A DNA stretch of 64,000 bases from Ramlibacter pallidus (GCF_015070875.1 NZ_JADDIV010000001.1:186001-250000), one strand, 5' to 3'; shown: positions 1-10,978, numbered from the stretch's first letter. The notes: generated from the letters alone by a model not told the origin. Program-made: numbers and translations.

Positions 1-17
1 GGCCGACGGTGCGCAAG

Positions 18-48
18 CCCTGGATCCCCGCCTTCGCGGGGATGACGG
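18..48. repeat. REP-like palindromic repeat
   Basis: The arms ATCCCCGC and GCGGGGAT (24-43) pair around a CTTC loop and are flanked by CCTGG and GACGG. The same unit recurs at 28315-28344, 33088-33118, 33474-33502, 43533-43563 and 43606-43635, with a degraded copy at 27936-27966. It lies just past the stop codon of the small membrane protein gene. Confidence 0.75.
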
Positions 49-59
49 ACGCGGCGAGC

Positions 60-239
60 TCAGGTCGCGACGCGTTCGAGGAACAGCACGAGGAAGAACC
101 CCGCCGCCGCGAGCAGCGTCCACTTCAGGATGACGAGGCCGTAGCGCTTGTACTTCGCCTGCCCGGTGCCCGCATAGAACGCGAAGCTGACGCCGGCGGC
201 GAGCAGCAACAGCATCAGCAGCCAGCGGAAGACGAGCAT
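60..239 (-). CDS. Small two-helix inner-membrane protein (59 aa)
   Basis: This short ORF starts at ATG 239-237 and ends at TGA 62-60. It encodes 59 residues beginning MLVFRWLLML. Two hydrophobic stretches (about residues 3-21 and 35-54) flank a short basic loop containing KYKRYG, which predicts an inner-membrane hairpin. It lies 4 bases downstream of the lpxC stop on the same strand, so it is probably co-transcribed with lpxC. I do not recognise a named family and assign no function. Support for it being real comes from its position, the hydrophobic pattern and the lack of any competing frame. Confidence 0.6.
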   Translation of the reverse strand: MLVFRWLLMLLLLAAGVSFAFYAGTGQAKYKRYGLVILKWTLLAAAGFFLVLFLERVAT

Positions 240-243
240 CGCC

Positions 244-1167
244 CTACCAGGCGCGGGCGGGCACCGCGAAGCCGGCCGGGGCCTGGCGTTCGTCGGCGAA
301 GCTGACCACCTCGAAGGCGTCCTGGTCCGCGAGCAGGGCGCGGATCAGCCTGTTGTTCATCGCGTGCCCGGAACGGAAGGCGCTGTACGCGGCCAGCAGC
401 GGCTTGCCCAGCAGGTACAGGTCGCCCATCGCGTCGAGGATCTTGTGCTTCACGAACTCGTCGTCGTAGCGCAGGCCCTCGGCGTTCAGGACGCGGTAGT
501 CGTCCATCACGATCGCGTTGTCCATGCCCGCGCCCAGCCCCAGGCCGCGGGACCGCATCATCTCGACGTCCTTGGTGAAGCCGAAGGTGCGCGCCCGCGC
601 GATGTCGCGGGAGTACTGGCCGGAGCTCAGGTCGAACTCGTGGTGCTGCCCGGTGGAGTCGACCACCCGGTGCGCGAAATCGATCTCGAAGCGCAGCTTG
701 TAGCCGTGGTACGGGTCGAGCCGCGCCCACTTGAGGTTCTCGCCCTCGCCTTCGCGGACTTCGACGGGGCGCAGCACCCGGATGAAGCGGCGCGGCGCGT
801 TCTGCTGCTCGATGCCGGCGCTCTGCAGCAGGAACACGAAGGAAGCCGAGGAGCCGTCGAGGATGGGCACCTCTTCGGCCGTGATGTCCACGTAGAGGTT
901 GTCCACGCCCAGGCCGGCGCAGGCGGACATCAGGTGTTCGACGGTATGGACCTTGGCGCCGCCATTGGAGATGGTGGAGGCGAGGCGGGTGTCCGTCACC
1001 GCCTCGGCGGAAACGGGGATGTCGACCGGCACCGCGAGGTCGGTCCGGCGGAACACGATGCCGGTGTCCGGCTGGGCCGGGCGCAGCGTCAGTTCGACCC
1101 GCTGGCCGCTGTGCAGGCCCACGCCGACGGCTTTCGTCAGGGTCTTGAGCGTGCGTTGGCGGAGCAT
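244..1167 (-). CDS. lpxC: UDP-3-O-acyl-N-acetylglucosamine deacetylase LpxC
   Basis: LpxC is the zinc deacetylase that catalyses the committed step of lipid A synthesis in the cytoplasm. The 307-residue product matches the usual length of about 305. The zinc ligands are visible as H78 (in HTVEHL), H241 and D245 (in HKILDAMGD). The catalytic histidine is H268 in the SGH motif. The start at 1167 gives the family N-terminus MLRQRTLK; the longer reading frame upstream has no LpxC-like sequence. It follows ftsZ at the distal end of the dcw cluster but is separated from it by a strong hairpin, so it probably has its own promoter in 1168-1290. Confidence 0.97.
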   Translation of the reverse strand: MLRQRTLKTLTKAVGVGLHSGQRVELTLRPAQPDTGIVFRRTDLAVPVDIPVSAEAVTDTRLASTISNGGAKVHTVEHLMSACAGLGVDNLYVDITAEEVPILDGSSASFVFLLQSAGIEQQNAPRRFIRVLRPVEVREGEGENLKWARLDPYHGYKLRFEIDFAHRVVDSTGQHHEFDLSSGQYSRDIARARTFGFTKDVEMMRSRGLGLGAGMDNAIVMDDYRVLNAEGLRYDDEFVKHKILDAMGDLYLLGKPLLAAYSAFRSGHAMNNRLIRALLADQDAFEVVSFADERQAPAGFAVPARAW

Positions 1168-1282
1168 GGGCGTGATTTTATCGGCTCGGGCGCCGGCGCC
1201 GCCTGACCCGTTTGCATGACCTCGATAGAGAAAGCCCATGCGAAGAGCGTGCGGCCCGGCGGTAAACAGTGTGTGTCGAGGC

Positions 1283-1316
1283 TGTAAAAGCACAACGGGC
1301 CCCGCGGGGCCCGTTG
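1283..1316 (-). terminator. Hairpin terminator downstream of ftsZ
   Basis: A perfect 24-bp GC-rich palindrome at 1293-1316 has arms CAACGGGCCCCG and CGGGGCCCGTTG. On the minus strand it is followed by TGCTTTTAC. It starts 20 bases past the ftsZ stop and fits an intrinsic terminator closing the dcw transcript before lpxC. The T tract is short, so read-through is possible. Confidence 0.65.
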
Positions 1317-1336
1317 CCGTGTCGCGACTCCGGTGC

Positions 1337-2584
1337 TCAGTCCGCCTGCTTGCGCAGGAAGGCCGGGATCTCGAAGTCGTCCATGCCGCCGCTGGAGAGC
1401 GCGTCGACCTTGGCCGCCGCCTGCGTGCGGTTGGTGCGCCAGACGCTGGGCACCTGCAGGCCGCCGTACTCCGGCTGCTGGGGCACGGCCGCCGCCTGCA
1501 TCTCGCGCGTGACGATGGCACCTGGGCCGCCGACGGCGGTGTGGATGGTCGGCACGTTGAACGGCACGTTGTCGGTGCCGGTGCGCAGCACCTGCAGCGG
1601 GGGCGCCGTGCGGCGCTGCTGGCCGTGGCGCGACAGGCCGGTGGCGACCACCGTCACGCGGACTTCGTCGCCCAGCGCGTCGTCGTAGGCCGTGCCGTAG
1701 ATCACGTGCGCGTCCGGAGAGGCGTAGGCGCGGATGGTGTTCATCGCCAGCTTGGATTCGGACAGCTTGAGGCTGCCCTTGGCCGCGGTGATCAGCACCA
1801 GCACGCCCTTGGCGCCGGAGAGGTCGATGCCTTCCAGCAGCGGGCAGGCCACGGCCTGTTCCGCGGCGATGCGCGCGCGGTCGGGGCCGGAAGCCACCGC
1901 CGTGCCCATCATCGCCTTGCCCGGCTCGCCCATCACCGTGCGCACGTCCTCGAAGTCCACGTTGACGTGGCCGGGGACGTTGATGATCTCGGCGATGCCG
2001 CCGACGGCGTTCTTCAGCACGTCGTTGGCGTGCGCGAAGGCTTCGTCCTGGGTGATGTCGTCGCCCAGCACCTCCAGCAGCTTCTCGTTCAGCACGACGA
2101 TCAGCGAATCGACGTTGGCTTCCAGCTCGGCCAGGCCGTTGTCGGCGTTGGTCATGCGGCGGCCGCCTTCCCAGTCGAAGGGCTTGGTGACCACGCCCAC
2201 CGTCAGGATGCCCATTTCCTTGGCCACCCGGGCGATCACCGGCGCGGCGCCGGTGCCCGTGCCGCCGCCCATGCCGGCCGTGATGAACAGCATGTGCGCG
2301 CCGGAGATCGCCTCGCGGATCGAGTCCACGGCGAGTTCGGCGCATTCGCGGCCCTTCTCCGGCTTGCTGCCGGCGCCCAGGCCCGATCCTCCCAGCTGGA
2401 TGTGCTTGTGCGCCGAGCTGCGCGCCAGCGCCTGCGCATCGGTGTTGGCGCAGATGAACTCCACGCCCTGCACGTTGCGCTCGATCATGTGCGCCACGGC
2501 GTTGCCGCCACCGCCACCGACGCCGATCACCTTGATCTGCGTGCCCTGGTGGAACTCCTCGACTTCGATCATTTCGATGCTCAT
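1337..2584 (-). CDS. ftsZ: Cell division GTPase FtsZ
   Basis: FtsZ is the tubulin-like GTPase that polymerises into the Z ring at mid-cell. The 415-residue product has the nucleotide-binding GGGGGNAV (about 23-30), the tubulin signature GMGGGTGTG (104-112) and the T7-loop NVDFEDV (208-214). A variable linker leads to the conserved C-terminal peptide [12 protein letters not shown], which binds FtsA. The start at 2584 gives the usual [10 protein letters not shown]; the frame remains open upstream but is not conserved-looking. It follows ftsA after 207 bases of repeat-rich sequence, which leaves room for a separate ftsZ promoter. Confidence 0.98.
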   Translation of the reverse strand: MSIEMIEVEEFHQGTQIKVIGVGGGGGNAVAHMIERNVQGVEFICANTDAQALARSSAHKHIQLGGSGLGAGSKPEKGRECAELAVDSIREAISGAHMLFITAGMGGGTGTGAAPVIARVAKEMGILTVGVVTKPFDWEGGRRMTNADNGLAELEANVDSLIVVLNEKLLEVLGDDITQDEAFAHANDVLKNAVGGIAEIINVPGHVNVDFEDVRTVMGEPGKAMMGTAVASGPDRARIAAEQAVACPLLEGIDLSGAKGVLVLITAAKGSLKLSESKLAMNTIRAYASPDAHVIYGTAYDDALGDEVRVTVVATGLSRHGQQRRTAPPLQVLRTGTDNVPFNVPTIHTAVGGPGAIVTREMQAAAVPQQPEYGGLQVPSVWRTNRTQAAAKVDALSSGGMDDFEIPAFLRKQAD

Positions 2585-2700
2585 TGGGTACTCCTGATTC
2601 CTTGCAGTTGCCACTGACTGATTCGTTGGATTGGCGTCTTCAACGCGGGAGCGGTGGATCGGTGCACCGACATCGCTCCTTTCTCCTGGTGATGGGCGAG

Positions 2701-2791
2701 GCGCGCGGGGGGCCACCGCGGAACCGGCTTTGCCGGGCCGCTGGTGGCGCCCCCTTGAGGGGGAGGCGACCGCAGGTCGCTTCGGGGGTGG
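2701..2791. repeat. GC-rich nested-hairpin repeat between ftsA and ftsZ
   Basis: This stretch holds several stacked inverted repeats: GCGACC/GGTCGC around 2766-2780, CCCCCTT-GAGGGGG near 2750-2763, and an outer GGGGGGCCACC/GGTGGCGCCCCC pair. It begins directly after the ftsA stop. A related unit ending GGGGGTCA precedes the acyl-CoA ligase gene at 57331-57377. It could slow or terminate transcripts between ftsA and ftsZ. Confidence 0.55.
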
Positions 2792-4021
2792 TCAAAAATT
2801 CCCCACGATGAAATCCTTGATGCGGCCGAAGGCGGTCTTGACCGACCCGCTTTGCAGCGCGACCTTCTGGCCGCGCAAGCGCGCCAGCCGAGCTTCCTCC
2901 AGCAGGCCCATGACCGTGGCGGCGCGGGGCTGCGCGATCATGTCGGCGAGGGCGCCGTGGTAGCGCGGGATGCCGCGGCGCACCGGCTTGAGGAAGATGT
3001 CCTCGCCCAGTTCGACCATGCCCGGCATCACGGCGCTGCCGCCGGTGATGACGATGCCGGAGGACAGCACCTCCTCGAAGCCGGACTCGCGCACGACCTG
3101 CTGCACCAGCGAGAAGATCTCCTCGACCCGGGGTTCGATCACGCCGGCCAGCGCCTGTCGCGACAGCATGCGCGGGCCACGGTCGCCGAGGCCGGGCACT
3201 TCCACCTGGGTCTCCGGGTCGGCCAGCAGCTGCTTGGCCCAGCCGGACTCCACCTTGATGTCCTCGGCGTCCTTGGTCGGGGTGCGCAGCGCCATCGCGA
3301 TGTCGCTGGTGATCAGGTCGCCGGCGATCGGGATGACCGCCGTGTGGCGGATCGCGCCGCCGGTGAAGATCGCCACGTCGGTGGTGCCGGCGCCGATGTC
3401 CACCAGCGCCACGCCGAGCTCCTTCTCGTCGTGGGAAAGCACCGCCTGGCTGGAGGCGAGCGGGTTCAGCAGCAGCTGCTCCACTTCCAGCCCGCAGCGG
3501 CGCACGCACTTGATGATGTTCTCGGCCGCGCTCTGGGCGCCGGTCACGATGTGCACCTTGGCTTCCAGCCGGATGCCGCTCATGCCGATCGGCTCCTTCA
3601 CGTCCTGGCCGTCGATCACGAACTCCTGCGGCTCCACCAGCAGCAGGCGCTGGTCGGTGGAGATGTTGATGGCGCGGGCGGTCTCGACCACGCGGGCCAC
3701 GTCGGCCGGCGTCACCTCGCGGTCCTTCACGGCCACCATGCCGCTGGAGTTGATCCCGCGGATGTGGCTGCCGGTGATGCCGGTGTAGACGCGGGTGATC
3801 TTGCAGTCGGCCATCAGCTCGGCTTCTTTCAGCGCCTGCTGGATGCTCTGCACCGTCGCGTCGATGTTCACGACCACGCCCCGCTTCAGCCCGCTGGACG
3901 GCGCCACGCCCAGGCCCGCGAGCTTGAGCTCGCCGCCCGGCATGACCTCGGCCACGACCACCATCACCTTCGCGGTGCCGATGTCGAGTCCGACGACGAG
4001 ATCCTTGTAGTCCTTGGCCAT
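2792..4021 (-). CDS. ftsA: Cell division protein FtsA
   Basis: FtsA is an actin-fold ATPase that ties FtsZ filaments to the inner membrane and recruits later divisome proteins. The 409-residue product begins MAKDYKDLVVGLDIGTAKV, with the phosphate-1 loop GLDIGTAK at about residues 11-18. It also carries the actin-fold motif VDIGAGTTDVAIF and the phosphate-2 region ITGGSAVMPG. The C-terminus ends FIVGNF after a basic segment that fits the membrane-targeting helix. It lies 14 bases past ftsQ within the dcw cluster. The start at 4021 matches the family and excludes an unconserved upstream extension. Confidence 0.97.
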   Translation of the reverse strand: MAKDYKDLVVGLDIGTAKVMVVVAEVMPGGELKLAGLGVAPSSGLKRGVVVNIDATVQSIQQALKEAELMADCKITRVYTGITGSHIRGINSSGMVAVKDREVTPADVARVVETARAINISTDQRLLLVEPQEFVIDGQDVKEPIGMSGIRLEAKVHIVTGAQSAAENIIKCVRRCGLEVEQLLLNPLASSQAVLSHDEKELGVALVDIGAGTTDVAIFTGGAIRHTAVIPIAGDLITSDIAMALRTPTKDAEDIKVESGWAKQLLADPETQVEVPGLGDRGPRMLSRQALAGVIEPRVEEIFSLVQQVVRESGFEEVLSSGIVITGGSAVMPGMVELGEDIFLKPVRRGIPRYHGALADMIAQPRAATVMGLLEEARLARLRGQKVALQSGSVKTAFGRIKDFIVGNF

Positions 4022-4035
4022 CCTCTTCGCTTTCC

Positions 4036-4824
4036 TCAGTTCCTCTGGGCCGGCACGTCCGTGGTGCCGACTCCCCTCAGCCTGACCGCATACCCGTCCG
4101 CGTGCCGCAGGTCCGCGGCGACCAGCGCCTCCGGACGCCGGCCGTACTTCGACGTCACCTGCGTGAGCGTCTGCGCGAAGCGCTGGCTGCGCGCGAGCAC
4201 TTCGTCCGTCGTGCCGCGCCCCAGTTCCACCGTGGCGCCGCTGTCCAGGTGCAGCGTCCAGCCGCCCCGCCCGGTCAGCACCAGTTCCTCGATGCCCAGC
4301 TCCAGACGCTCCAGCATCGGCCGCAGCGACCGGTACATGCCCAGCACGATCGGCGAACTGCCGTCGGGTCCGACCAGGCGCGGCATGGCCTCGTCCTCCA
4401 CGTCGCCCGGGTTGGCGTCGAACACCTCGCCCTGCACGTTCACCAGGCGCGACTCGGAGTCCGCTCCCCACAGCGCTTCGGCCTGGTGCTCCTGCAGCTG
4501 CACGCGCAGCTTGTTCGGGAACTGCCGGCGCACGACGGCGCGGCGCACCCAGGGCACGGCCTCGAAGGCAGCCTGCGCCTGCTGGAGGTCGACGGTGAAG
4601 AAGTTGCCGGAGAGGCGCGGCGCGACGTTCGCGCGCAAGGTGGCGACGCTGTTGTGCGCGACGTCGCCCTGCACCACGATGCCGCCGATCGCGAAGACCG
4701 GATGCCGCAGCGCCCACCAGCCCAGCGCCGCCGCCAGCAGCAAGGCGAAGGCGACGAACAGCACCGTGGCAGTGGTGTTCATCAGCCTCACATCCAGCGG
4801 CAGGGGCAGCGCCTTCTGTTTCAT
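4036..4824 (-). CDS. ftsQ: Cell division protein FtsQ
   Basis: FtsQ is a bitopic inner-membrane protein that bridges FtsA/FtsZ and the periplasmic FtsB-FtsL complex. The 262-residue product has a short cytoplasmic N-terminus, one transmembrane segment at about residues 15-37, a POTRA domain (about 43-112, starting [13 protein letters not shown]) and a beta domain. The start at 4824 (MKQKALPL) overlaps the ddl stop by four bases (ATGA), which supports coupled translation; longer starts would run deep into ddl. Sequence divergence in this family is normal, so the call rests on topology, the POTRA domain and position. Confidence 0.95.
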   Translation of the reverse strand: MKQKALPLPLDVRLMNTTATVLFVAFALLLAAALGWWALRHPVFAIGGIVVQGDVAHNSVATLRANVAPRLSGNFFTVDLQQAQAAFEAVPWVRRAVVRRQFPNKLRVQLQEHQAEALWGADSESRLVNVQGEVFDANPGDVEDEAMPRLVGPDGSSPIVLGMYRSLRPMLERLELGIEELVLTGRGGWTLHLDSGATVELGRGTTDEVLARSQRFAQTLTQVTSKYGRRPEALVAADLRHADGYAVRLRGVGTTDVPAQRN

Positions 4825-5798
4825 GCCTTGGCGGTTCCCGGTTCGTGGTCCAGCGCCGCGGACAGCAGCAGCTGCAGGCACAGGTCCTCGTAGCTGATGC
4901 CCGAGGCGCGCGCCGACATCGGCACCAGCGAGTGCCCCGTCATGCCGGGCGAGGTGTTGATCTCCAGCAGCGAAGGCTTGCGCGTCTTGCCGTCGATCAT
5001 CACGTCGATGCGGCCCCAGCCCCGGCAACCCAGCACGCGGTAGGCCTTGACCACCAGTTCCTGGATCGCCGCTTCCTCGCCTTCGGGCAGGCCGCAGGGC
5101 ACCAGGTACTTGGTGTCGTCGGTGAAGTACTTGTTCTGGTAGTCGTAGTTGCCTTCGGGCGCGACGATGCGGATCACCGGCAGCGCGCGGGCGTCGGCGC
5201 CCGTGCCGAGGATCGGGCAGGTCACCTCGTCGCCGGAGACGAACTGTTCGCAGAGCACGTCGGCGTCGAGCGCAGCGGCGGCGTCGACCGCGGCCTGGAT
5301 GTCGGAGGCCGACTGCACCTTGGCCACGCCGATAGAGGAACCCTCGCGCGCCGGTTTCACGATCAGCGGCAGGCCGAGTTCATCGGGCAGCTTCGCCACT
5401 TCCTCGCGCTGGTAAGCGCCGCGGCGCAGCAGCCTGTACTGCGGCGTCGGGATGCCTTCGGCCATCCAGACGCGCTTGGTCATCACCTTGTCGATGGAGA
5501 TGGCCGAGGCCATGACGCCGGAGCCCGTGTACGGGATGCCGAGCAGCTCCAGCGCCCCCTGCACGGTGCCGTCTTCGCCGAAGCGGCCATGCAGCGCGAT
5601 GAAGCAGCGCTGGAAACCCTTGCGCTTGAGCTCCACCAGTTCGCGTTCGGCCGGATCGAAGGCATGCGCGTCCACGCCCCTGGACTGCAGCGCCTTCAGC
5701 ACGCCCGCCCCGGACATCAGCGACACCTCGCGTTCCGCCGACTTGCCGCCCATGAGCACGGCGACCTTGCCGAGCGCCTTCACGTCGGGAGCATTCAT
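4821..5798 (-). CDS. ddl: D-alanine--D-alanine ligase Ddl
   Basis: Ddl joins two D-alanines with ATP to make the dipeptide used by MurF. The 325-residue ATP-grasp protein starts [26 protein letters not shown]. The N-terminal GGKSAERE substrate-binding motif, the ATP-binding [13 protein letters not shown] and the C-terminal metal-binding EINTSPGMT are all present. Its start overlaps the murC stop by ATGA and its stop overlaps the ftsQ start in the same way, so all three are probably translated together. Confidence 0.97.
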   Translation of the reverse strand: MNAPDVKALGKVAVLMGGKSAEREVSLMSGAGVLKALQSRGVDAHAFDPAERELVELKRKGFQRCFIALHGRFGEDGTVQGALELLGIPYTGSGVMASAISIDKVMTKRVWMAEGIPTPQYRLLRRGAYQREEVAKLPDELGLPLIVKPAREGSSIGVAKVQSASDIQAAVDAAAALDADVLCEQFVSGDEVTCPILGTGADARALPVIRIVAPEGNYDYQNKYFTDDTKYLVPCGLPEGEEAAIQELVVKAYRVLGCRGWGRIDVMIDGKTRKPSLLEINTSPGMTGHSLVPMSARASGISYEDLCLQLLLSAALDHEPGTAKA

Positions 5799-7207
5799 TG
5801 CGCGCCTCCCAGTTCCACCAGCTTCGCCGGCACGCCGCCGATGGAGCCGGCGCCCATGCACATCACCACGTCGCCGTCCTTCACCGTGTCCAGCACGGCC
5901 TGGGGCATCGCCTCGATCTCGCCGACGAACAGGGGTTCGACCTTGCCGGACACGCGCACCGCGCGCGCCAGCGAACGGCCGTCGGCGGCCACGATCGGTT
6001 CCTCGCCCGCCGAGTACACCTCGGCCAGCAGCACGACGTCGGCGCTGCCCAGGACCTTGACGAAGTCCTCGAAGCAGTCGCGCGTGCGGGTGTAGCGGTG
6101 CGGCTGGAAGGCCAGCACGATGCGGCGGTCCGGGAAGGCGCCGCGCGCGGCCGCGAGCGTGGCCTTCATCTCCACCGGGTGGTGGCCATAGTCCTCGATG
6201 ACGGTGAACCTGCCGCCGCCCTGCGCCACCGGCACCGCGACTTCACCGTAGCTCTGGAAACGCCGGCCCACGCCGCGGAACTCGCCCAGCGCCTTCACGA
6301 CGGCGTCGTCCGGGATGTTCAGTTCCACCGCGATGGCGATGGCGGACAGCGCGTTCAGCACGTTGTGCATGCCCACCGCGTTCAGGGTCACGTGCATGTC
6401 CGGCAGGGTCACGCCGTTGCGGCGGCGCACGGTGAAGTGCATCTGCGGCCCGACCGCCCGGACGTCCACGGCGCGGACCTGTGCGTCCTCGCTGAAGCCG
6501 TAGGTCGTCACCGGGCACTGCACCTCGGGGACGATGGAGCGCACCGCCTCGTCGTCCACGCACAGGATCGCTGTCCCGTAGAACGGCATGCGGTGCAGGA
6601 ACTCGACGAAGGCCTTCTTCAGGTTGTTGAAGTCATGGCCGTAGGTGTCCATGTGATCGGCGTCGATGTTCGTCACCACCGCCATCACCGGGAGCAGGTT
6701 CAGGAAGGACGCGTCGGACTCGTCCGCCTCCACCACGATGTAGTCGCCCGACCCCAGTTTCGCGTTGGCGCCGGCGCTGTTCAGGCGGCCGCCGATCACG
6801 AAGGTGGGGTCGAGCCCGCCCTCGGCCAGCACGCTTGCCACCAGGCTGGTGGTGGTCGTCTTGCCGTGCGTGCCGGCGATGGCGATGCCCTGCTTCAGGC
6901 GCATCAGCTCGGCGAGCATGACAGCGCGGGGCACGATCGGGATCTTGCGCTTGCGGGCCGCGACCACCTCGGGGTTGTCCTGCTGCACCGCCGTGGACGT
7001 GACGACCGCGTCGGCGCCGATCACGTTGGCGGCGGCGTGACCGATGAAGGTCTGGATGCCCAGGTCCTGCAGGCGGCGCGTGGTGGCGCTGGCCGCGATG
7101 TCGGATCCGGAAATCAGGTAGCCGAGGTTGCGCAGCACTTCGGCGATGCCGGACATGCCGGCGCCGCCGATGCCCACGAAGTGGATGTGTTTGATGGCGT
7201 GTTTCAT
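5795..7207 (-). CDS. murC: UDP-N-acetylmuramate--L-alanine ligase MurC
   Basis: MurC adds L-alanine to UDP-MurNAc, the first amino acid of the peptidoglycan stem. The 470-residue product shows the three Mur-ligase domains: a Rossmann-like N-terminus ([12 protein letters not shown]), the central ATPase with P-loop GTHGKTT (112-118), and the C-terminal domain with GHHPVE and FQPHRYTRT. The start at 7207 overlaps the murG stop by ATGA. The much longer reading frame upstream is inside murG and is not used. Confidence 0.98.
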   Translation of the reverse strand: MKHAIKHIHFVGIGGAGMSGIAEVLRNLGYLISGSDIAASATTRRLQDLGIQTFIGHAAANVIGADAVVTSTAVQQDNPEVVAARKRKIPIVPRAVMLAELMRLKQGIAIAGTHGKTTTTSLVASVLAEGGLDPTFVIGGRLNSAGANAKLGSGDYIVVEADESDASFLNLLPVMAVVTNIDADHMDTYGHDFNNLKKAFVEFLHRMPFYGTAILCVDDEAVRSIVPEVQCPVTTYGFSEDAQVRAVDVRAVGPQMHFTVRRRNGVTLPDMHVTLNAVGMHNVLNALSAIAIAVELNIPDDAVVKALGEFRGVGRRFQSYGEVAVPVAQGGGRFTVIEDYGHHPVEMKATLAAARGAFPDRRIVLAFQPHRYTRTRDCFEDFVKVLGSADVVLLAEVYSAGEEPIVAADGRSLARAVRVSGKVEPLFVGEIEAMPQAVLDTVKDGDVVMCMGAGSIGGVPAKLVELGGAQ

Positions 7208-8262
7208 TTTGCGAGGGCCTCGCAGGCGGCGACCATCCGCTCGGTCGCCTGGGTTTGTTCCATCTTCTTGGCCGCTTCCGCCTTGCGCAGCAGCTCGGTG
7301 CGATCGAGCCTGCGCAGCAGGGCGGCCAGCGATTCGGGGGTGAGTTCGCCTTGCGGCACGAGCCAGCCCGCGCCGGCGTCGACCAGGAACTTGGCGTTGG
7401 TCGTCTGGTGGTCGTCCACCGCGTGCGGGAACGGAACGAACACGGCCGGTGCGCCGACGGCGGCCAGCTCGGTGACGGTGCTCGCGCCGGCACGGCAGAT
7501 CACGAGGTCGGCTTCGGCGAAGGCCTCTGCCGTGTCGTCGATGAAGGGCGTCAATTCCGCCTGCACGCCGGCCGCGGCGTAGTTGGCGCGCAGTTCGTCG
7601 ATCTGCCTGGCGCCGCTCTGGTGCAGCACGTACGGACGTTCCGCGGCCGGGATCAGCGCCAGCGCCTTCGGCACGACGTCGTTGAGCGCCTTGGCGCCCA
7701 GGCTGCCGCCCACCACCAGCACCTTCAGCGGCCCGCTGCGGCCGGCGAAGCGCTCCTCCGGCGCCGGCTGGCGCAGGAAGCCTTCGCGCAGCGGGTTGCC
7801 CACCCACTCGCCCTTGGCGATGACCTGCGGGAAAGCGCTGTAGACGCGGTCGGCGACGCCGGCGAGCACCTTGTTGGCCATGCCGGCGACGGAGTTCTGC
7901 TCGTGCAGCACGAGGGGCTTGCCGAGCAGCACGCCCATCATCCCGCCGGGGAAGGTGATGTAGCCGCCCAGGCCGACCACGACGTCGGGCCGCACGCGCC
8001 GCACGACCTGCAGGCTTTGCCAGAAAGCGCGCAGCAGCTTGAGCGGCAGCAAGGCCAGGGTGAGCGGCCCCTTGCCGCGCACGCCGCCGAAGGCCACGGT
8101 CTCGAGCGGGATGCCGCGGGGCGGCACGAGCTGCGCTTCCATGCTGTTCGGCGCGCCGAGCCAGTGCACGCGCCAGCCGCGGGCACGCAACGCCTCCGCC
8201 ACGGCCAGGCCGGGGAAGATGTGGCCGCCCGTGCCGCCGGCCATCACGAGAGCCGTCTTCAT
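7204..8262 (-). CDS. murG: Peptidoglycan GlcNAc transferase MurG
   Basis: MurG transfers GlcNAc from UDP-GlcNAc to lipid I, making lipid II on the inner face of the membrane. The 352-residue GT28 protein begins with the glycine-rich loop [12 protein letters not shown] and has the second loop [12 protein letters not shown]. The UDP-binding region [14 protein letters not shown] lies in the C-terminal domain. The start at 8262 overlaps the ftsW stop by ATGA. Confidence 0.97.
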   Translation of the reverse strand: MKTALVMAGGTGGHIFPGLAVAEALRARGWRVHWLGAPNSMEAQLVPPRGIPLETVAFGGVRGKGPLTLALLPLKLLRAFWQSLQVVRRVRPDVVVGLGGYITFPGGMMGVLLGKPLVLHEQNSVAGMANKVLAGVADRVYSAFPQVIAKGEWVGNPLREGFLRQPAPEERFAGRSGPLKVLVVGGSLGAKALNDVVPKALALIPAAERPYVLHQSGARQIDELRANYAAAGVQAELTPFIDDTAEAFAEADLVICRAGASTVTELAAVGAPAVFVPFPHAVDDHQTTNAKFLVDAGAGWLVPQGELTPESLAALLRRLDRTELLRKAEAAKKMEQTQATERMVAACEALAK

Positions 8263-9467
8263 GCGCGGCCTCCCCGCATCAGCGTCCGGTTCTCGTGGTC
8301 GATGCGCAGCACCACCGCGATGGCGACGACGTTCATCAGCACCGCGGAACCGCCGTACGACATCAGCGGCAGCGTCAGCCCCTTCGTGGGCAGCGCACCC
8401 AGGTTCACGCCCATGTTGATGAAGGCCTGGAAGCCGATCCAGATGCCGACGCCCTGCGCGACGAGCCCGGCGAACACGCGGTCGAGCGCGATCGCCTGGC
8501 GGCCGATGTGCATGATGCGGCGCGTCATCCAGAGGAACAGCGCGATCAGCGTGACCACGCCGACGAGCCCGAACTCCTCGCCGATCACGGCCAGCAGGAA
8601 GTCGGTGTGCGCCTCGGGCAGCCAGTGCAGCTTCTCGACGCTGCCGCCCAGGCCGACGCCGAAGATCTCGCCGCGGCCGATGGCGATCAGCGAATGCGAC
8701 AGCTGGTAGCCGCGGCCGAGCGCATGCTTCTCGCTCCAGGGGTCCAGGTACGCGAAGATCCGGTCCCGCCGCCAGTCGGACAGCGCGATCATGAGCGTGA
8801 ACGCCACCAGCATCACCGCGGCGATGAGGAAGAACATGCGCGCGTTGACGCCGCCCAGGAACAGGATGCCCATGGCGATCACGGCGATGACCATGAACGC
8901 GCCCATGTCCGGTTCGGCCAGCAGCAGCATGCCGACGATCGCCACGGCGGCGGCCATGGGCAGGACGGCGCGGAAGAAGCGTTCCTTCACGTCCATCTTG
9001 CGCACCATGTAGTCGGCGGCATAGAGCAGCACCGCGAACTTCGCGAGCTCCGAGGGCTGGAAGGAGAGCGGCCCCAGCACGATCCAGCGGCGCGCCCCGT
9101 TGACGCCCTTGCCGATGCCGGGGATCAGCACCAGCACGAGCAGCAGCAGCGCGGCCACGAACAGCCAGGGCGCGACGCGTTCCCAGGTTTCCACCTTCAC
9201 CTGGAAGGCCAGCAGGCCCGCCACGAAGGAAAACGCGAGGAACATCGCGTGCCGGCTGAGGAAGAACGTGTGGGCGTAGCGCTGGAACTTCGGGTTGTCC
9301 GGCAGCGCGATGGACGCGGAGTACACCATCACCAGGCCCCAGGCGAGCAGCGCCACGGTGACCCAGAGCAGCGCCGGGTCGAAGGCGTGCACGCGTGCCG
9401 GCGCCGTCGTGCGGCGGTCGGCTGCCGGCCCCGGCAGCCAGGCGCGGAACGTGGCGGCGAGGCTCAC
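8259..9467 (-). CDS. ftsW: Lipid II polymerase / division protein FtsW
   Basis: FtsW is the SEDS-family glycosyltransferase that polymerises septal peptidoglycan together with FtsI. The 402-residue product has about ten transmembrane segments and the family signatures [21 protein letters not shown] and [14 protein letters not shown] place the start at GTG 9467, which overlaps the murD stop as GTGA; no ATG gives a complete first helix without running into murD. It sits between murD and murG, the usual position. Confidence 0.95.
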   Translation of the reverse strand: MSLAATFRAWLPGPAADRRTTAPARVHAFDPALLWVTVALLAWGLVMVYSASIALPDNPKFQRYAHTFFLSRHAMFLAFSFVAGLLAFQVKVETWERVAPWLFVAALLLLVLVLIPGIGKGVNGARRWIVLGPLSFQPSELAKFAVLLYAADYMVRKMDVKERFFRAVLPMAAAVAIVGMLLLAEPDMGAFMVIAVIAMGILFLGGVNARMFFLIAAVMLVAFTLMIALSDWRRDRIFAYLDPWSEKHALGRGYQLSHSLIAIGRGEIFGVGLGGSVEKLHWLPEAHTDFLLAVIGEEFGLVGVVTLIALFLWMTRRIMHIGRQAIALDRVFAGLVAQGVGIWIGFQAFINMGVNLGALPTKGLTLPLMSYGGSAVLMNVVAIAVVLRIDHENRTLMRGGRA

Positions 9468-10978
9468 GCTTCCCCTCCTTGCACCATCGCGCCGGCCTCG
9501 TCGGCCACGGCCTGCACCGCCGCACGGAACACCTCGGCGCGGTGCGGATAGTTGCGGAACATGTCGAAGCTGGCGCACGCGGGCGACATCAGCACGGCGT
9601 CGCCGGCGTGGGCGCGCTGGGTCGCCGCACGCACGGCCTCTTCCATCGTCGCCGCCTCCAGCAGCGGCACGCCCGTCGACTCCAGCACCTCGCGGATCCG
9701 CGGACCGTCGCGGCCGATCAGCACCGCGGCGCGGGCGAAGCGCGCCACGGGAGCGGCGAGCGGCGCGAAGTCCTGGCCCTTGCCGTCGCCGCCGAGGATC
9801 ACGACCAGCTTGCGCTCGGCACCGAGCCCCTGCAGCGCGGCAACGGTCGCACCCACGTTGGTGCCCTTGCTGTCGTCGAAGTACTCGACGTCGTTGACGA
9901 TCGCGACCGGCTCGACGCGGTGCGGTTCGCCGCGGTATTCGCGCAGGCCGTACAGCATCGGCGCCAGCTGGCAGCCGGCGGAGGTCGCCAGCGCGAGGGC
10001 GGCCAGCGCGTTGATCGCGTTGTGGCGGCCGCGGATGCGCAGCGCGTCGGCGGGCATCAGGCGCTGGAGGTGGATTTCCTCTTCCTCGTCCTTGCGCCTC
10101 TTCTCGGTTTCGTCGGCGTCGTGGGCGCGCACCAGCCAGGCCATGCCGTGCACGACCTCCAGGCCGTAGTCGCCGGGGCGCCTGGGCAGGTCGCCGCCGA
10201 AGGTGACGTGGGCGCGCTGCTCGTACTTGCCGCCCTTCAGGCGCACCGGTTCCGGCAGCATCTTCATCACGGCCGGGTCTTCGCGATTGAGCACCATCAC
10301 GCCCGTGTCGCCGAAGATGCGCGCCTTGGCGCCGGCATAGGCTTCCATGGTGCCGTGCCAGTCCAGGTGGTCCTGGCTGATGTTCAGCACGGTGGCGGCC
10401 GTCGGGTGGAAGCCGGTGATCCCGTCGAGCTGGAAGCTGGAGAGCTCCAGCACCCACACCTGCGGCAGCGCGTTCGCCTCGCGCTTGGACGCCAGCGTCT
10501 CCAGCAGCGTCGGGCCGATGTTGCCGGCCACGGCCACCGTCTTGTCGCTGCGCTCCACCAGCTGGCCGGTGAGCGCGGTGACGGTGGTCTTGCCGTTGGT
10601 GCCGGTCACGGCCAGCACCGCGGGGTGGTAGCCGTCCGCCTGCCGCATGGCCTCCAGGGCATCGGCGAACAGGCCCAGCTCGCCGCGCACCGGGATGCCT
10701 TGCGCGCGTGCCGCATCCTCGACGGGGGCGACCTGCGCCGGCGTCAGGCCCGGGCTGCGCAGCACCAGCTGCTGGCCTTCGACCAGGCCCGCCTCGAACG
10801 CGCCGTGCACGAAGCGCGCGTCCGGCACCTGCTCGCGCAGTTGCGGCAGCTGCGGCGGCGCCTCGCGCGTGTCGGCGACCGTCACCCGGGCGCCGTGCTG
10901 CGCGCACCAGCGCGCCATGGCGAGCCCCGAGGCACCGCAGCCGAGGACGAGGACGGACTGGTCGCGCAGCTGTTCCAT
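9464..10978 (-). CDS. murD: UDP-MurNAc-L-alanine--D-glutamate ligase MurD
   Basis: MurD adds D-glutamate to UDP-MurNAc-L-Ala. The 504-residue product has the N-terminal [10 protein letters not shown], the P-loop GTNGKTT (126-132) and the ligase motifs LELSSFQL and GRHNAINA. It is longer than the roughly 440 residues of the E. coli enzyme. Part of the extra length is a charged insert at about residues 285-305 ([15 protein letters not shown]), which I believe also occurs in related Burkholderiales enzymes. Its start shares one base with the mraY stop. Confidence 0.96.
   Translation of the reverse strand: MEQLRDQSVLVLGCGASGLAMARWCAQHGARVTVADTREAPPQLPQLREQVPDARFVHGAFEAGLVEGQQLVLRSPGLTPAQVAPVEDAARAQGIPVRGELGLFADALEAMRQADGYHPAVLAVTGTNGKTTVTALTGQLVERSDKTVAVAGNIGPTLLETLASKREANALPQVWVLELSSFQLDGITGFHPTAATVLNISQDHLDWHGTMEAYAGAKARIFGDTGVMVLNREDPAVMKMLPEPVRLKGGKYEQRAHVTFGGDLPRRPGDYGLEVVHGMAWLVRAHDADETEKRRKDEEEEIHLQRLMPADALRIRGRHNAINALAALALATSAGCQLAPMLYGLREYRGEPHRVEPVAIVNDVEYFDDSKGTNVGATVAALQGLGAERKLVVILGGDGKGQDFAPLAAPVARFARAAVLIGRDGPRIREVLESTGVPLLEAATMEEAVRAATQRAHAGDAVLMSPACASFDMFRNYPHRAEVFRAAVQAVADEAGAMVQGGEA

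Noticed and set aside
1191..1202. GGCGCCGGCGCC palindrome upstream of lpxC as an operator
   Set aside because: Short GC palindromes are frequent at this base composition and nothing else supports a binding site.
2852..4897. Plus-strand open frame of 681 codons opposite ftsA and ftsQ
   Set aside because: It lies antisense to well-identified genes and has the His/Arg/Val/Gly-rich composition typical of shadow frames in high-GC DNA.
9295..9897. Plus-strand ORF over the ftsW-murD junction
   Set aside because: It is antisense to two conserved genes and is Arg/Ser/Pro-rich, as expected for a shadow frame.
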